Shown in pieces: positions 27,990 to 38,862 of a DNA stretch of 64,000 nt. The translations under genes were made by a program, and so were the position numbers. Under the pieces are notes generated by a model. It did not search any database and was not told the origin of the DNA. It saw nothing but the letters and a program-made list of their open reading frames with translations. How positions within the stretch are numbered: position 1 is the first letter of the stretch; each line of letters opens with the position of its first letter. Source of the DNA: Klebsiella grimontii (GTDB lineage: Bacteria; Pseudomonadota; Gammaproteobacteria; Enterobacterales; Enterobacteriaceae); contig NZ_FZTC01000015.1 in the NCBI RefSeq assembly GCF_900200035.1, forward strand, positions 682,001-746,000, given 5' to 3'.

Positions 27990-30797
27990 ATGCAGAACGG
28001 CGCAATGAAAGCCTGGCTGGACTCTTCTTACCTCTCTGGTTCGAACCAGAGCTGGATAGAACAGCTCTATGAAGACTTCTTAACCGATCCTGACTCTGTT
28101 GACGCCAACTGGCGTTCTATGTTCCAGCAGTTACCTGGCACCGGAGTCAAACCGGATCAATTTCATTCCAAAACGCGTGATTATTTCCGCCGCCTGGCGA
28201 AGGATGCCTCGCGTTACACTTCTTCGATTTCCGACCCTGACACCAATGTGAAGCAGGTTAAAGTCCTGCAGCTCATCAACGCATACCGCTTCCGTGGTCA
28301 CCAGCATGCGAATCTCGATCCGCTGGGCCTGTGGCAGCAAGAGAGAGTGGCGGATCTCGATCCGGCTTACCACGATCTGACCGAGGCCGATTTCCAGGAG
28401 ATCTATAACGTAGGCTCTTTTGCCATCGGTAAAGACACGATGAAGCTGGGCGATCTGATCTCCGCCCTGAAGCAGACCTATTGCGGCTCCATCGGCGCGG
28501 AATATATGCACATTACCTCTACCGAAGAAAAACGCTGGATCCAGCAGCGTATTGAGTCGGTAGCGGGCAAAGCGAGCTTTAGCGCCGAAGAGAAAAAGCG
28601 CTTCCTCAGCGAGCTGACCGCGGCGGAAGGCCTGGAGCGCTACCTCGGCGCAAAATTCCCGGGCGCTAAACGCTTCTCGCTGGAAGGCGGCGATGCGCTG
28701 ATCCCGATGCTCAAAGAGATTATCCGCCACGCGGGTAAGAGCGGCACCCGCGAAGTGGTGCTGGGCATGGCGCACCGCGGTCGTCTGAACGTACTGGTCA
28801 ACGTGCTGGGTAAAAAACCGCAGGACCTGTTCGACGAATTCGCCGGTAAACATAAAGAGCACCTTGGTACCGGTGACGTGAAGTACCACATGGGCTTCTC
28901 GTCCGATATGGAAACCGAAGGCGGTCTGGTGCACCTGGCGCTGGCGTTTAACCCGTCGCACCTGGAAATCGTCAGCCCGGTGGTTATCGGCTCCGTACGC
29001 GCGCGTCTCGATCGTCTCGACGAACCGAGCAGCAACAAAGTTCTGCCGATCACTATTCACGGCGACGCCGCGGTTACCGGCCAGGGCGTGGTTCAGGAAA
29101 CCCTGAACATGTCCAAAGCGCGCGGTTACGAAGTGGGCGGTACCGTACGCATCGTTATCAACAACCAGGTTGGCTTCACCACCTCCAACCCGCTGGATGC
29201 GCGTTCTACCCCGTACTGCACCGACATCGGTAAGATGGTGCAGTCGCCGATTTTCCACGTTAATGCCGATGACCCGGAAGCCGTGGCTTTCGTGACCCGC
29301 CTGGCGCTGGATTTCCGTAATACCTTCAAACGCGATGTCTTCATCGACCTGGTGTGCTACCGCCGTCATGGCCACAACGAAGCCGACGAGCCGAGCGCGA
29401 CCCAGCCGCTGATGTACCAGAAAATCAAAAAGCATCCGACCCCGCGCAAAATCTACGCTGACAAGCTGGAAGCCGATAAGGTCGCGACGCTGGAAGACGC
29501 TACCGAGCAGGTGAACCTCTACCGCGACGCGCTGGATGCCGGCGAATGCGTGGTGCAGGAGTGGCGTCCGATGAACATGCACTCCTTTACCTGGTCCCCG
29601 TACCTCAACCACGAGTGGGATGAGAGCTACCCGGATAAAGTTGAACCTAAGCGTCTGCAGGAGCTGGCGAAACGCATCAGTACGGTGCCGGAAGCCGTTG
29701 AGATGCAGTCGCGCGTCGCAAAAATCTACGGCGACCGTCAGGCAATGGCCGCCGGTGAGAAGCTGTTCGACTGGGGCGGCGCGGAAAACCTCGCCTACGC
29801 TACGCTGGTCGATGAAGGCATTTCGGTGCGTCTGTCCGGCGAAGACTCCGGGCGCGGGACCTTCTTCCACCGCCACGCGGTGATCCACAACCAGAAAAAT
29901 GGTTCAACCTATACGCCGCTGCAGCACGTCCACAACGGCCAGGGCCATTTCAAAGTCTGGGACTCCGTACTGTCGGAAGAAGCGGTACTGGCGTTTGAAT
30001 ATGGCTACGCTACCGCGGAGCCGCGCACCCTGACCATCTGGGAAGCGCAGTTCGGCGACTTCGCTAACGGCGCGCAGGTGGTTATCGACCAGTTCATCAG
30101 CTCCGGCGAGCAGAAGTGGGGCCGTATGTGCGGTCTGGTGATGCTGCTGCCGCACGGCTACGAAGGCCAGGGACCGGAGCACTCCTCCGCGCGTCTGGAA
30201 CGCTATCTGCAGCTCTGCGCCGAGCAGAACATGCAGGTTTGCGTACCGTCCACGCCGGCGCAGGTTTACCATATGCTGCGTCGTCAGGCGCTGCGCGGTA
30301 TGCGTCGCCCGCTGATCGTGATGTCGCCGAAATCGCTGCTGCGTCACCCGCTGGCGGTGTCGAGCATGGACGAACTGGCGAACGGCACCTTCCAGCCGGC
30401 AATCGGTGAAATTGACGATCTCGACCCGAAAGCCGTGAAGCGTGTTGTGCTGTGCTCTGGTAAGGTTTACTACGACCTGCTGGAACAGCGCCGCAAGAAA
30501 GAGCAAAAAGATGTCGCTATCGTTCGCATAGAGCAGCTCTACCCGTTCCCGCACCAGGCGGTACAGGAAGCGCTGAAACCCTATGCGCACGTGCATGATT
30601 TTGTCTGGTGCCAGGAAGAACCGCTCAACCAGGGCGCGTGGTACTGCAGCCAGCATCACTTCCGTGAAGTGATTCCGTTTGGGGCCTCTCTGCGTTATGC
30701 AGGCCGCCCGGCCTCCGCCTCTCCGGCGGTAGGATACCTGTCCGTTCACCAGAAACAGCAACAAGATCTGGTCAATGACGCGCTGAACGTCGATTAA
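27990..30797 (+). CDS. sucA: 2-oxoglutarate dehydrogenase E1 component
   Basis: 935 residues (E. coli 933). It begins [17 protein letters not shown]; the thiamine-diphosphate fold shows [21 protein letters not shown] (about 253-273), [18 protein letters not shown], and the TPP motif region [16 protein letters not shown]; the transketolase-like half has [15 protein letters not shown] and [18 protein letters not shown]. It decarboxylates 2-oxoglutarate and passes the succinyl group to the lipoyl domain of SucB. The long gap upstream (27610-27989) holds repeats; a leader of about 100 bases precedes AAGGGATCACG and the ATG. Sequence agrees with E. coli throughout. Confidence 0.98.
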   Translation: MQNGAMKAWLDSSYLSGSNQSWIEQLYEDFLTDPDSVDANWRSMFQQLPGTGVKPDQFHSKTRDYFRRLAKDASRYTSSISDPDTNVKQVKVLQLINAYRFRGHQHANLDPLGLWQQERVADLDPAYHDLTEADFQEIYNVGSFAIGKDTMKLGDLISALKQTYCGSIGAEYMHITSTEEKRWIQQRIESVAGKASFSAEEKKRFLSELTAAEGLERYLGAKFPGAKRFSLEGGDALIPMLKEIIRHAGKSGTREVVLGMAHRGRLNVLVNVLGKKPQDLFDEFAGKHKEHLGTGDVKYHMGFSSDMETEGGLVHLALAFNPSHLEIVSPVVIGSVRARLDRLDEPSSNKVLPITIHGDAAVTGQGVVQETLNMSKARGYEVGGTVRIVINNQVGFTTSNPLDARSTPYCTDIGKMVQSPIFHVNADDPEAVAFVTRLALDFRNTFKRDVFIDLVCYRRHGHNEADEPSATQPLMYQKIKKHPTPRKIYADKLEADKVATLEDATEQVNLYRDALDAGECVVQEWRPMNMHSFTWSPYLNHEWDESYPDKVEPKRLQELAKRISTVPEAVEMQSRVAKIYGDRQAMAAGEKLFDWGGAENLAYATLVDEGISVRLSGEDSGRGTFFHRHAVIHNQKNGSTYTPLQHVHNGQGHFKVWDSVLSEEAVLAFEYGYATAEPRTLTIWEAQFGDFANGAQVVIDQFISSGEQKWGRMCGLVMLLPHGYEGQGPEHSSARLERYLQLCAEQNMQVCVPSTPAQVYHMLRRQALRGMRRPLIVMSPKSLLRHPLAVSSMDELANGTFQPAIGEIDDLDPKAVKRVVLCSGKVYYDLLEQRRKKEQKDVAIVRIEQLYPFPHQAVQEALKPYAHVHDFVWCQEEPLNQGAWYCSQHHFREVIPFGASLRYAGRPASASPAVGYLSVHQKQQQDLVNDALNVD

Positions 30798-30811
30798 TTA
30801 AAGGATACATA

Positions 30812-32035
30812 ATGAGTAGCGTAGATATTCTGGTTCCCGACCTGCCTGAGTCCGTAGCTGACGCAACGGTTGCCACCTGGCATAAAAAACCGGGCGATGC
30901 GGTTGTTCGTGACGAAGTGCTGGTAGAAATCGAAACTGACAAAGTGGTACTGGAAGTACCGGCTTCAGCGGATGGCATTCTGGACGCGGTCATTGAAGAC
31001 GAGGGCGCTACCGTGCTCTCTCGTCAGATCCTCGGCCGCCTGCGTGAAGGCAACAGCGCGGGCAAAGAGTCCGGCGCGAAAGCCGATGCCAAAGAGTCGA
31101 CGCCGGCCCAGCGCCAGCAGGCTTCTCTGGAAGAACAAAACAACGATGCGCTGAGCCCGGCGATTCGCCGTCTGCTCGCGGAACATAGCCTCGACGCGGC
31201 GGCCATTAAAGGCACCGGCGTTGGCGGCCGCCTGACCCGCGAAGACGTAGAGAAACATCTGGCGAACGCTCCGGCTAAAGCTCCAGCCCCGGCGGCTGCG
31301 CCCGCTGCAGCTGCTCCGGCTCCGCAGCTGGGCCACCGCTCTGAAAAACGCGTGCCGATGACTCGTCTGCGCAAACGCGTTGCCGAGCGTCTGCTGGAAG
31401 CGAAAAACTCTACCGCCATGCTGACCACCTTCAACGAAGTCAACATGAAGCCGATTATGGATCTGCGTAAGCAGTATGGTGACGCGTTTGAAAAACGTCA
31501 CGGTATCCGTCTGGGCTTCATGTCCTTCTACGTGAAGGCGGTGGTTGAAGCGCTGAAACGCTATCCGGAAGTTAACGCCTCTATCGATGGCGATGACGTG
31601 GTATACCACAACTATTTCGACGTCAGCATGGCGGTCTCCACGCCGCGCGGCCTGGTTACCCCGGTTCTGCGCGATGTCGACCTGCTGGGCATGGCGGATA
31701 TCGAGAAGAAAATTAAAGAGCTGGCAGTAAAAGGCCGCGACGGCAAGCTCACCGTAGACGACCTGACCGGCGGTAACTTCACCATTACCAACGGCGGCGT
31801 ATTCGGTTCTCTGATGTCCACGCCGATCATCAACCCGCCGCAGAGCGCGATTCTGGGTATGCATGCCATTAAAGATCGTCCGATGGCAGTGAATGGTAAG
31901 GTCGAAATTCTGCCGATGATGTACCTGGCGCTCTCCTACGACCATCGTCTGATAGACGGACGTGAATCGGTAGGCTACCTGGTTGCGATTAAAGAGCTGC
32001 TGGAAGACCCGACTCGTCTGCTGCTGGACGTGTAG
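30812..32035 (+). CDS. sucB: Dihydrolipoyllysine succinyltransferase (E2)
   Basis: 407 residues (E. coli 405). N-terminal lipoyl domain with lipoylated Lys in [13 protein letters not shown] near residue 44; peripheral-subunit-binding domain ([34 protein letters not shown]) near 113-147; an Ala/Pro linker; catalytic domain with [20 protein letters not shown] and the active His in [13 protein letters not shown] near the C-terminus. It forms the core of the 2-oxoglutarate dehydrogenase complex. Fourteen bases separate it from sucA. Confidence 0.97.
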   Translation: MSSVDILVPDLPESVADATVATWHKKPGDAVVRDEVLVEIETDKVVLEVPASADGILDAVIEDEGATVLSRQILGRLREGNSAGKESGAKADAKESTPAQRQQASLEEQNNDALSPAIRRLLAEHSLDAAAIKGTGVGGRLTREDVEKHLANAPAKAPAPAAAPAAAAPAPQLGHRSEKRVPMTRLRKRVAERLLEAKNSTAMLTTFNEVNMKPIMDLRKQYGDAFEKRHGIRLGFMSFYVKAVVEALKRYPEVNASIDGDDVVYHNYFDVSMAVSTPRGLVTPVLRDVDLLGMADIEKKIKELAVKGRDGKLTVDDLTGGNFTITNGGVFGSLMSTPIINPPQSAILGMHAIKDRPMAVNGKVEILPMMYLALSYDHRLIDGRESVGYLVAIKELLEDPTRLLLDV

Positions 32036-32054
32036 TCAGCAAGAGTATTACCTA

Positions 32055-32099
32055 CCGTAGGCCGGCTAACATGCGCTAGCGCCGTTATCAGGCCTACAG
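32055..32099. repeat. REP-like palindrome between sucB and sucC
   Basis: GTAGGCC and GGCCTAC frame a G+C-rich interior (GGCTAACATGCGCTAGCGCC), with the usual REP look. It lies in the 99-base sucB-sucC gap, where it can stabilise the upstream mRNA. Confidence 0.7.
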
Positions 32100-32134
32100 G
32101 TTTATAATTATTCCCTGAAGGATGGACTGAACAC

Positions 32135-33301
32135 ATGAACTTACATGAATATCAGGCAAAACAACTCTTTGCCCGCTATGGCTTACCGGCGCCGGTGGGT
32201 TATGCCTGTACTACTCCGCGTGAAGCAGAAGAAGCCGCTTCAAAAATCGGCGCGGGTCCGTGGGTAGTGAAATGTCAGGTTCACGCTGGTGGCCGCGGCA
32301 AAGCGGGCGGTGTGAAAGTAGTTAAGAGCAAAGAAGACATTCGCGCATTTGCTGAACACTGGCTGGGCAAACGCCTGGTGACCTACCAGACAGATGCAAA
32401 CGGCCAGCCGGTTAACCAGATCCTGGTGGAAGCGGCGACCGATATCGATAAAGAGCTGTACCTCGGCGCGGTCGTTGACCGTAGCTCCCGTCGTGTGGTC
32501 TTCATGGCCTCTACCGAAGGCGGCGTGGAAATCGAAAAAGTGGCGGAAGAGACCCCGCACCTGATCCACAAAATCGCCATCGATCCGCTGGCGGGTCCGA
32601 TGCCTTACCAGGGCCGTGAGCTGGCGTTCAAACTGGGTCTGGAAGGAAAACAGGTTCAGCAGTTCACCAAAATCTTTATGGGTCTGGCGACCATTTTCCT
32701 TGAGCGCGACCTGGCGCTGATCGAAATCAACCCGCTGGTGATCACCAGGCAGGGCGACCTGATCTGCCTCGACGGTAAACTGGGCGCTGACGGCAACGCG
32801 CTGTTCCGCCAGCCGGATCTGCGCGAAATGCGCGACCAGTCTCAGGAAGATCCGCGTGAAGCTCAGGCGGCGCAGTGGGAACTGAACTACGTCGCGCTGG
32901 ACGGCAACATCGGTTGCATGGTGAACGGCGCGGGCCTGGCGATGGGTACCATGGACATCGTTAAGCTGCACGGCGGCGAACCGGCTAACTTCCTTGACGT
33001 TGGCGGCGGCGCAACCAAAGAGCGCGTCACCGAAGCGTTCAAAATTATCCTCTCTGATGACAACGTTAAAGCGGTTCTGGTTAACATCTTCGGCGGTATC
33101 GTACGCTGCGACCTGATTGCCGACGGCATCATCGGCGCGGTAGCCGAAGTGGGCGTTAACGTCCCGGTAGTGGTTCGTCTGGAAGGTAACAACGCCGAAC
33201 TGGGCGCGAAGAAACTGGCTGACAGCGGCCTGAATATTATTGCAGCGAAAAGTCTGACGGATGCAGCTCAGCAGGTTGTTGCCGCAGTGGAGGGGAAATA
33301 A
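32135..33301 (+). CDS. sucC: Succinyl-CoA synthetase beta subunit
   Basis: 388 residues, as in E. coli. N-terminal ATP-grasp domain ([36 protein letters not shown]) and C-terminal ligase domain with [18 protein letters not shown] and [17 protein letters not shown]. With SucD it makes succinate and ATP from succinyl-CoA. CTGAAGGATGGAC precedes the ATG. Its stop overlaps the sucD ATG (TAATG). Confidence 0.98.
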   Translation: MNLHEYQAKQLFARYGLPAPVGYACTTPREAEEAASKIGAGPWVVKCQVHAGGRGKAGGVKVVKSKEDIRAFAEHWLGKRLVTYQTDANGQPVNQILVEAATDIDKELYLGAVVDRSSRRVVFMASTEGGVEIEKVAEETPHLIHKIAIDPLAGPMPYQGRELAFKLGLEGKQVQQFTKIFMGLATIFLERDLALIEINPLVITRQGDLICLDGKLGADGNALFRQPDLREMRDQSQEDPREAQAAQWELNYVALDGNIGCMVNGAGLAMGTMDIVKLHGGEPANFLDVGGGATKERVTEAFKIILSDDNVKAVLVNIFGGIVRCDLIADGIIGAVAEVGVNVPVVVRLEGNNAELGAKKLADSGLNIIAAKSLTDAAQQVVAAVEGK

Positions 33302-34170
33302 TGTCCGTTTTAATTAATAAAGATACCAAGGTTATCTGCCAGGGCTTCACCGGTAGCCAGGGTACATTCCACTCTGAACAAGCCATTGCTTACGGTACGC
33401 AAATGGTTGGCGGCGTAACGCCGGGCAAAGGCGGCACCACCCATCTGGGCCTGCCGGTGTTCAACACCGTGCGCGAAGCGGTAGAAGCGACCGGTGCAAC
33501 CGCATCCGTTATCTACGTTCCGGCGCCGTTCTGCAAAGACTCCATCCTGGAAGCTATCGATGCGGGCATTAAACTGATTATCACCATCACCGAAGGTATC
33601 CCGACGCTGGATATGCTGACCGTGAAGGTGAAGCTGGACGAAGCGGGCGTGCGTATGATCGGGCCGAACTGCCCGGGCGTGATCACCCCAGGCGAATGCA
33701 AAATCGGCATCATGCCGGGCCACATTCACCAGCCGGGCAAAGTGGGCATCGTTTCCCGCTCCGGTACCCTGACCTATGAAGCGGTTAAGCAGACCACCGA
33801 CTACGGCTTCGGCCAGTCCACCTGCGTGGGCATCGGCGGCGACCCGATCCCGGGATCTAACTTCATCGATATCCTGAAGCTGTTCCAGGAAGACCCGCAG
33901 ACCGAAGCGATCGTCATGATCGGCGAGATCGGCGGTAGCGCGGAAGAAGAAGCGGCTGCTTACATCAAAGATCACGTGACCAAACCGGTTGTCGGCTACA
34001 TTGCCGGCGTGACCGCGCCGAAAGGCAAACGTATGGGTCACGCGGGCGCCATCATCGCGGGCGGCAAAGGCACTGCGGACGAGAAATTCGCGGCGCTGGA
34101 AGCAGCAGGCGTGAAAACCGTTCGCAGCCTGGCCGATATCGGCGAAGCGCTGAAAACCGTGATTAAGTAA
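33301..34170 (+). CDS. sucD: Succinyl-CoA synthetase alpha subunit
   Basis: 289 residues (E. coli 289). CoA-binding Rossmann domain ([21 protein letters not shown]) and the phospho-His in [21 protein letters not shown] near residue 247. It catalyses the CoA and phosphate chemistry of the succinyl-CoA synthetase heterotetramer. It is the last gene of the sdh-suc row; a strong terminator follows. Confidence 0.98.
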   Translation: MSVLINKDTKVICQGFTGSQGTFHSEQAIAYGTQMVGGVTPGKGGTTHLGLPVFNTVREAVEATGATASVIYVPAPFCKDSILEAIDAGIKLIITITEGIPTLDMLTVKVKLDEAGVRMIGPNCPGVITPGECKIGIMPGHIHQPGKVGIVSRSGTLTYEAVKQTTDYGFGQSTCVGIGGDPIPGSNFIDILKLFQEDPQTEAIVMIGEIGGSAEEEAAAYIKDHVTKPVVGYIAGVTAPKGKRMGHAGAIIAGGKGTADEKFAALEAAGVKTVRSLADIGEALKTVIK

Positions 34171-34232
34171 TAAGTAAAAAAACAGCCCTGACTTTCTGCA
34201 TGGTTAAGGGCTGGTCCAATTTCGACATGGTT

Positions 34233-34259
34233 GGCCATCTGATGATGGCCTTTTTTTTT
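34233..34259 (+). terminator. Rho-independent terminator after sucD
   Basis: GGCCATC, loop TGAT, GATGGCC, then nine T residues. It closes the sdhCDAB-sucABCD transcript. Confidence 0.93.
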
Positions 34260-34422
34260 GCCTGGCGATGAGCTATCCGGTATCACTCGGCTTCCGGCCG
34301 CACGTTCATGCAATTTAATCATTTTCACCTGCGCAAATGAGATTATTTTTTGCGTCCGGCATCATCCTTTTTATCCGCACTATTTTGCATATTAAGCGTT
34401 TGCAAAAGTTGTGGAGAATAAC

Positions 34423-35115
34423 GTGGCGCAAAAGAGCAAAGATGCAGTATTGGATTATTTCAGGGCGCTGGCAGAGGTTTTTTCTCGGGCAACAGGGCTG
34501 GTGGCAACGGTGATTGATGTGAAAGACAATCGATTGCCTGATTGCTATGGTAGCGGCAATTTCCTGGTCTTACCGCTGATTCAGGGCGATAAGTTATTCG
34601 GCTATATTATATGCGACCATCATAAATCGACCGATAATCATCATCGGGCGGCGGCAATAAGATTACTTAATTTTATCATTAATAATATTTCTGCGGCTGC
34701 AGAGGAAAAAGAAGAGGGCTCGAAAACATCGCTGGAGAAAAGGGGGTTTTATTATTCGCAAAAATCTCCGCATGAAATAAAATTAATATCGGCGCTACGC
34801 TATATTGATGAGAATTTATATGGCGAGTTGTCTCTGGAGTCTGTTGCCGCCCACGTCTGTCTGAGTGCGAATTATTTTAGCCGGTTTTTTAAAAAACGCC
34901 AGGGAGTGAATTTTAAAGTTTGGGTTAATCAGCGAAAAATGCAGCGGGCCGGGGAACTGCTCGCCGATCCGAGGTATTCGATAGATAGCGTAGCGCGTAA
35001 GCTTCAGTTCGCGCAAACCAGCTATTTTTGCCGGGTGTTTCGCGCGGCTCACCGCACCAGCCCGCAACTGTTCCGCGATCGGCGTCTCTCGGCGGCTTCT
35101 CCGCAGGCCGATTAG
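34423..35115 (+). CDS. AraC-family transcriptional regulator with short PocR-like sensor domain
   Basis: About 230 residues. The C-terminal 100 residues are a double helix-turn-helix AraC domain: HEIKLISALRYIDENLYGELSLES, CLSANYFSRFFKKRQGVNFKVWV, then the second HTH DSVARKLQFAQTSYFCRVFRA. The N-terminal part (DYFRALAEVFSRATGLVATVIDVKDN...LVLPLIQGDKLFGYIICDHH) looks like a shortened PocR-type ligand sensor, seen in regulators of B12-dependent catabolism; this is a judgement by eye. A frame opens at GTG 34411, but GGAG six bases before GTG 34423 favours the latter. Neighbours suggest it controls the glutamate-mutase island. Base composition is more AT-rich than the TCA genes before it. Confidence 0.75.
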   Translation: MAQKSKDAVLDYFRALAEVFSRATGLVATVIDVKDNRLPDCYGSGNFLVLPLIQGDKLFGYIICDHHKSTDNHHRAAAIRLLNFIINNISAAAEEKEEGSKTSLEKRGFYYSQKSPHEIKLISALRYIDENLYGELSLESVAAHVCLSANYFSRFFKKRQGVNFKVWVNQRKMQRAGELLADPRYSIDSVARKLQFAQTSYFCRVFRAAHRTSPQLFRDRRLSAASPQAD

Positions 35116-35498
35116 CCGCCGTTTAACCTTAATACAGATTTTTCCTGGAGCGTCCATTATGTGTGACCGATCGCGGAAAATTTTCCATTTATGTTCATCA
35201 GCGTATAATTAAATTTCACCGCCCATCGACTGACTTCGCAAATAAACAAGTTAATATGAAAAAATATTGACAACTTCTTGCCGTTATTTGCATGGCAATC
35301 ACATTGTTTAAATTGTGTTTATTGTAGCGCCTGGGTATCATTGGTTATTATTTGATCGATTATAGTATGCGTTAATCATGGAATAGATCAATGACATCTG
35401 AGGGTAAAATAAAATATAACACACGGGGCTAACCGGATGTCCTTGCGCGCTTTTTTTATCTATTAAACAATTTTTGCACGGCGTAAATGGAAGACGTT
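35116..35498. other. AT-rich regulatory gap between the AraC-type and LysR-type genes
   Basis: About 380 bases with no gene. The sequence is AT-rich with a weak CRP-like half site (GGCAATCACATTG near 35290-35302). No terminator with a T tract is seen after the AraC-type gene. Probably holds the LysR-type promoter. Confidence 0.4.
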
Positions 35499-36401
35499 AT
35501 GAGAGGAAAAATACCCAAAACTGAATTACTGGTGACCTTTGAGGTTGTGGCTCGCCACGAAAGTTATACGCGAGCTGCGGAAGAGTTGGCTTTAACACAA
35601 AGCGCCGTGTTCCGACAAGTCACGGCGCTGGAGGATTTCCTCCATACGTCATTATTTAACCATGCTAAAAAAAGGATTTTTTTAAATGAGGCTGGCAAGC
35701 ATTATTTGACTATCGTTAAGGAAACGCTTAACAAACTGGAGCGTGATACCAATTCGATTATGACATGGCAACCGACGGTGCAGGTTCTTGAGCTGGCCGT
35801 CAACCCTACCTTTAGCACCCACTGGCTGATCCCCAATCTGCGCGAGTTTAATAAATTACATGCGGGCATTATCGTTAATATTCATTCGCTGGCGAATATT
35901 GGCGATTTTCTTAGCCGCGAGTACGATGCCGCCATTATGCGCGAGGATTTTTGCTCGCCGTGGGCGGAGGTTGAGTATCTGTTCGAAGAGGAAATTCTGC
36001 CGGTGTGCGGCTGCGGGCTGCTGCCCGAACCCGGGCAGAAGCTGGCGGTGGAGGAGCTGCTGAGCGAGTTTCCGCTGCTGCATCAAAGCACGCGAATTCA
36101 CGGCTGGCAGGAGTGGTTTGCGCTGTCGAATATCACCAGCCCGCAGATCAACATTGGTCCGCGTTTTGACCTGCTCTCGATGCTGATTGCGGCGGTGCGT
36201 TCGAACCTGGGCGTTGCGTTGCTGCCGCGTTTTGCTATTCAACATGACCTGGATAGCGGCGAGATGGTGATCCCCTGCGATGTGCCGATTCGTACCGGAA
36301 ACCGCTTTATTATGACGTGGCAGGAGGATAAAGCGGAATCCCGGCATCTACAGGTATTCCGCGAGTGGCTGCTGCAAAAATCGGTGGTGTCGGCTGCCTG
36401 A
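35499..36401 (+). CDS. LysR-family transcriptional regulator
   Basis: About 300 residues. N-terminal winged HTH: LLVTFEVVARHESYTRAAEELALTQSAVFRQVTALEDFL near residues 8-46, then RIFLNEAGKHYL; C-terminal periplasmic-binding-protein-like effector domain, resembling the GcvA/PerR/AmpR branch (ELAVNPTFSTHWLIPNLREF...GVALLPRFAI). The frame starts at 35487, but GGAAG five bases before ATG 35499 makes 35499 the better start. It lies ahead of, and on the opposite strand from, the ten-gene glutamate island and may regulate it. Target and ligand are unknown. Confidence 0.82.
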   Translation: MRGKIPKTELLVTFEVVARHESYTRAAEELALTQSAVFRQVTALEDFLHTSLFNHAKKRIFLNEAGKHYLTIVKETLNKLERDTNSIMTWQPTVQVLELAVNPTFSTHWLIPNLREFNKLHAGIIVNIHSLANIGDFLSREYDAAIMREDFCSPWAEVEYLFEEEILPVCGCGLLPEPGQKLAVEELLSEFPLLHQSTRIHGWQEWFALSNITSPQINIGPRFDLLSMLIAAVRSNLGVALLPRFAIQHDLDSGEMVIPCDVPIRTGNRFIMTWQEDKAESRHLQVFREWLLQKSVVSAA

Positions 36402-36427
36402 TGGCGTTTCGCAGAACGCAGTGAACC

Positions 36428-36587
36428 CGTAGCCCGGTCAGCGCAGCGCCACCGGGAAGAAACCGCGCCGAGGTATCAGGCCGGGCACTTTCCCCGGAGG
36501 CGGCGCTGGCGCGCCTGTCCGGGCTACTGTCCCGCAGAACGCTGTGAACCCGTAGCCCGGCTAAGCGCAGCGCGAGCCGGATAAAGC
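36428..36587. repeat. REP/BIME cluster between the LysR gene and the adenosyltransferase gene
   Basis: Alternating REP units: TAGCCCGGTCAGCGCAGCGC...ACCGGGA, CCCCGGAGGCGGCGCTGGCGC...GTCCGGGCTAC, and TAGCCCGGCTAAGCGCAGC...GAGCCGGAT. The order and wording repeat the cluster at 4250-4405 closely. It fills the gap between two convergent genes. Confidence 0.85.
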
Positions 36588-37189
36588 TACCAGTCAATTC
36601 CTACCTGCGCCTGAATGCCCTTGTCAAAGGCATGCTTCACCGGGCGCAGCTCACTGACCGTATCGGCAAGCTCAAGCAATCGGGCGTGGCAGCCGCGGCC
36701 GGTGACAATCACGTTCTGCCCGGGCGGACGATTGACAATAGCGGCAATCACTTCCTGAGTATCCAGATAGCGATACGCCAGCATATAGGTGAGTTCATCC
36801 AGCACCACCAGATCGTAGCCCGGGTCGGCCAGCATCCGCTTGCTCTCATGCCATACGGCCGACGCCGCCTCAATATCCGCCTCCCGGTTTTGCGTTTCCC
36901 AGGTAAAACCGGTACCCATGATGTGAAACTCAACGCCGAGCGGTTGCAGAGTATTGTATTCACCGTTATCCCACTGGCCTTTGATGTACTGCGCGACGCC
37001 GACGGTTTTACCATGCCCGACGGCGCGCGTTGCGGTGCCAAAGGCGGCAGTGGATTTGCCTTTACCGTTGCCGGTAAAGACGATCAGAATACCTCTTTGC
37101 TCTGTAGCCGCCGCCACGCGGGTATCAACCTGCGTTTTCAGCTTTTGCTGGCGCTGACGGTGGCGGTCGGGATTTCCACGCGCGTGCAT
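36587..37189 (-). CDS. Corrinoid adenosyltransferase (CobA/BtuR type)
   Basis: 200 residues (E. coli BtuR 196). P-loop GNGKGKSTAAFGTATRA (about 40-56), then QYIKGQWDNGEYNTL, DLVVLDELTYMLAYRYL and VIVTGRGCHARLLELADTVSELRPVKHAFDKGIQAQVGIDW-type C-terminus seen in the BtuR family. It adenosylates cob(I)alamin to coenzyme B12. It is the last gene of the minus-strand island, nine bases after the fumarase gene, so it most likely supplies AdoCbl to the glutamate mutase encoded at the head of the operon. A housekeeping btuR is expected elsewhere in the genome, making this a second, dedicated copy (inference). Confidence 0.9.
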   Translation of the reverse strand: MHARGNPDRHRQRQQKLKTQVDTRVAAATEQRGILIVFTGNGKGKSTAAFGTATRAVGHGKTVGVAQYIKGQWDNGEYNTLQPLGVEFHIMGTGFTWETQNREADIEAASAVWHESKRMLADPGYDLVVLDELTYMLAYRYLDTQEVIAAIVNRPPGQNVIVTGRGCHARLLELADTVSELRPVKHAFDKGIQAQVGIDW

Positions 37190-37198
37190 AAACCCTCC

Positions 37199-38851
37199 TT
37201 AATGCCCCGCCGGGCAGGTTGCGCAGCGATGCTGATGCTCGAACTGGCTGAAGAAGTTATTGCCTTTATCGTCGACCAGCACAAACGCCGGCAGGTTATC
37301 GACTTCCATCATCCACACCGCTTCCATCCCCAGCTCCGGATACTCAAGGCAGCGTAAACTTTTCACATACTGCTGCGCCAGCAGGGCCGCCGCGCCGCCA
37401 ATACTGCCGAGATTAAAGCCGCCGTGTTTATGGCAGGCGTCGGTTACCTGCTGGCTGCGGTTGCCTTTGGAAAGCATGATGAGACTACCGCCTGCCGCCT
37501 GGAAAGCATCGACGTACCCATCCATGCGTCCGCCAGTGGTAGGGCCGAGTGAGCCGCAGGCCAGATTATTCGGCGTTTTCGCCGGGCCTGCGTAGTAAAC
37601 GATATGATTGCGCATGTACTCCGGCATCGGTTCGCCGTTATCGAGGCGCTCTTTGAGTTTGGCATGGGCGATGTCGCGGGCGACGACGATCGGACCGCTC
37701 AGCGACAGTCGGGTGCCCACGGGCAGCGTTGACATCTCGCGGAGAATTTCGCGCAGCGGCCGGTTCAGATCGAGCTGAACGCTTTGAGCCCCGTTTTCGA
37801 TACGCTGAGAATCAGGGATAAACTTGCCCGGATTATGCTCCAGCTTCTCCAGCCAGATGCCGTGTTTGTTGATTTTGGCTTTGATGTTCCGGTCGGCGGA
37901 GCAGGAAAGGGCCATTGCGATCGGGCAGGAGCCACCGTGCCGCGGCAGGCGAATCACGCGAATATCATGGGCGAAGTATTTGCCGCCAAACTGCGCGCCA
38001 ATGCCGAACTCGCGGCTGGCTTTGAGCAGCGCCGCTTCCAGCGACGTATCGCGAAACGCCTGCCCCAGTTCGTTTCCGCTGGTCGGCAGGTTGTCGTAAT
38101 ATTTTGTCGAAGCCAGTTTGGCAACCTTCAACGCCTGATCGGCCGAGAGACCGCCCACAACGAAGGCGATGTGGTACGGCGGACAGGCGGCGGTGCCCAG
38201 CGCTTTCATCTTTTCAGTCAGAAAGGCGGTGAGTTTTTCCGGCTGCAGGATAGATTTTGTTTCCTGAAATAGCGCGGCTTTGTTCGCCGAACCGCCGCCT
38301 TTATTGACGAAAAGGAAGCGGTATTCGCTCCCCGGCGCGGCGCTGATGTCGATCTGCGCGGGCAGGTTAGTCTGCGTGTTGACCTCAGTGTACATATCAA
38401 GGGGGGCATTTTGCGAATAGCGTAAATTGTTTTCCTGAAAGGTGGTGTAGATGCCCTGGCTCAGGGCCTCAGCGTCGTTGCCGCCGGTCCAGACGTTCTG
38501 GCCTTTGCTCGCGACGATGGTGGCGGTCCCGGTATCCTGGCAGTTTGGCAGCACGCCTTTTGCTGAGACTTCGGCGTTGCGCAGCAGCTGTAGCGCAACG
38601 TATTTATCGTTGCTGCTGGCCTGCGGGTCGTGCAGGATGCTGGCGATCTGCTTTAAATGCCCGGCGCGCAGGAAAAATGAAGCCTCATAAAATGCCTGCT
38701 GAGCCAGCAATGTTAACGCTTCCGGCGCAACCTTGATAACCTCTTCCCCATCTAACTCTGTCACTTTAACATGTTGATTTGTTAGTAATTCATATTCGGT
38801 ATTATCGTTACTCTGAACAAAAAGTTCCTGCCAGACAAAGGGTTTCGACAT
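37199..38851 (-). CDS. fumD: Class I fumarase, probable mesaconase (FumD-like)
   Basis: About 550 residues (E. coli FumA/FumB 548). Clear class I features: [57 protein letters not shown] with the Fe-S-ligand cysteines, [12 protein letters not shown], and [30 protein letters not shown]. Class I fumarases hydrate mesaconate as well as fumarate; the enzyme encoded with the methylaspartate genes in E. coli O157:H7 (FumD) is a mesaconase. Its position here supports the same role: mesaconate to (S)-citramalate. The frame opens with GTG at 38863, but ATG 38851 lies behind GTGAGAAGT and matches MSKPF. Differences from FumA at the C-terminus ([12 protein letters not shown]) are unremarkable. Confidence 0.88.
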   Translation of the reverse strand: MSKPFVWQELFVQSNDNTEYELLTNQHVKVTELDGEEVIKVAPEALTLLAQQAFYEASFFLRAGHLKQIASILHDPQASSNDKYVALQLLRNAEVSAKGVLPNCQDTGTATIVASKGQNVWTGGNDAEALSQGIYTTFQENNLRYSQNAPLDMYTEVNTQTNLPAQIDISAAPGSEYRFLFVNKGGGSANKAALFQETKSILQPEKLTAFLTEKMKALGTAACPPYHIAFVVGGLSADQALKVAKLASTKYYDNLPTSGNELGQAFRDTSLEAALLKASREFGIGAQFGGKYFAHDIRVIRLPRHGGSCPIAMALSCSADRNIKAKINKHGIWLEKLEHNPGKFIPDSQRIENGAQSVQLDLNRPLREILREMSTLPVGTRLSLSGPIVVARDIAHAKLKERLDNGEPMPEYMRNHIVYYAGPAKTPNNLACGSLGPTTGGRMDGYVDAFQAAGGSLIMLSKGNRSQQVTDACHKHGGFNLGSIGGAAALLAQQYVKSLRCLEYPELGMEAVWMMEVDNLPAFVLVDDKGNNFFSQFEHQHRCATCPAGH

Positions 38852-38862
38852 TTTACTTCTCA

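Noticed and set aside
28131-29888. 585-residue minus-strand frame opposite sucA
   Set aside because: Antisense shadow of sucA with no family features.
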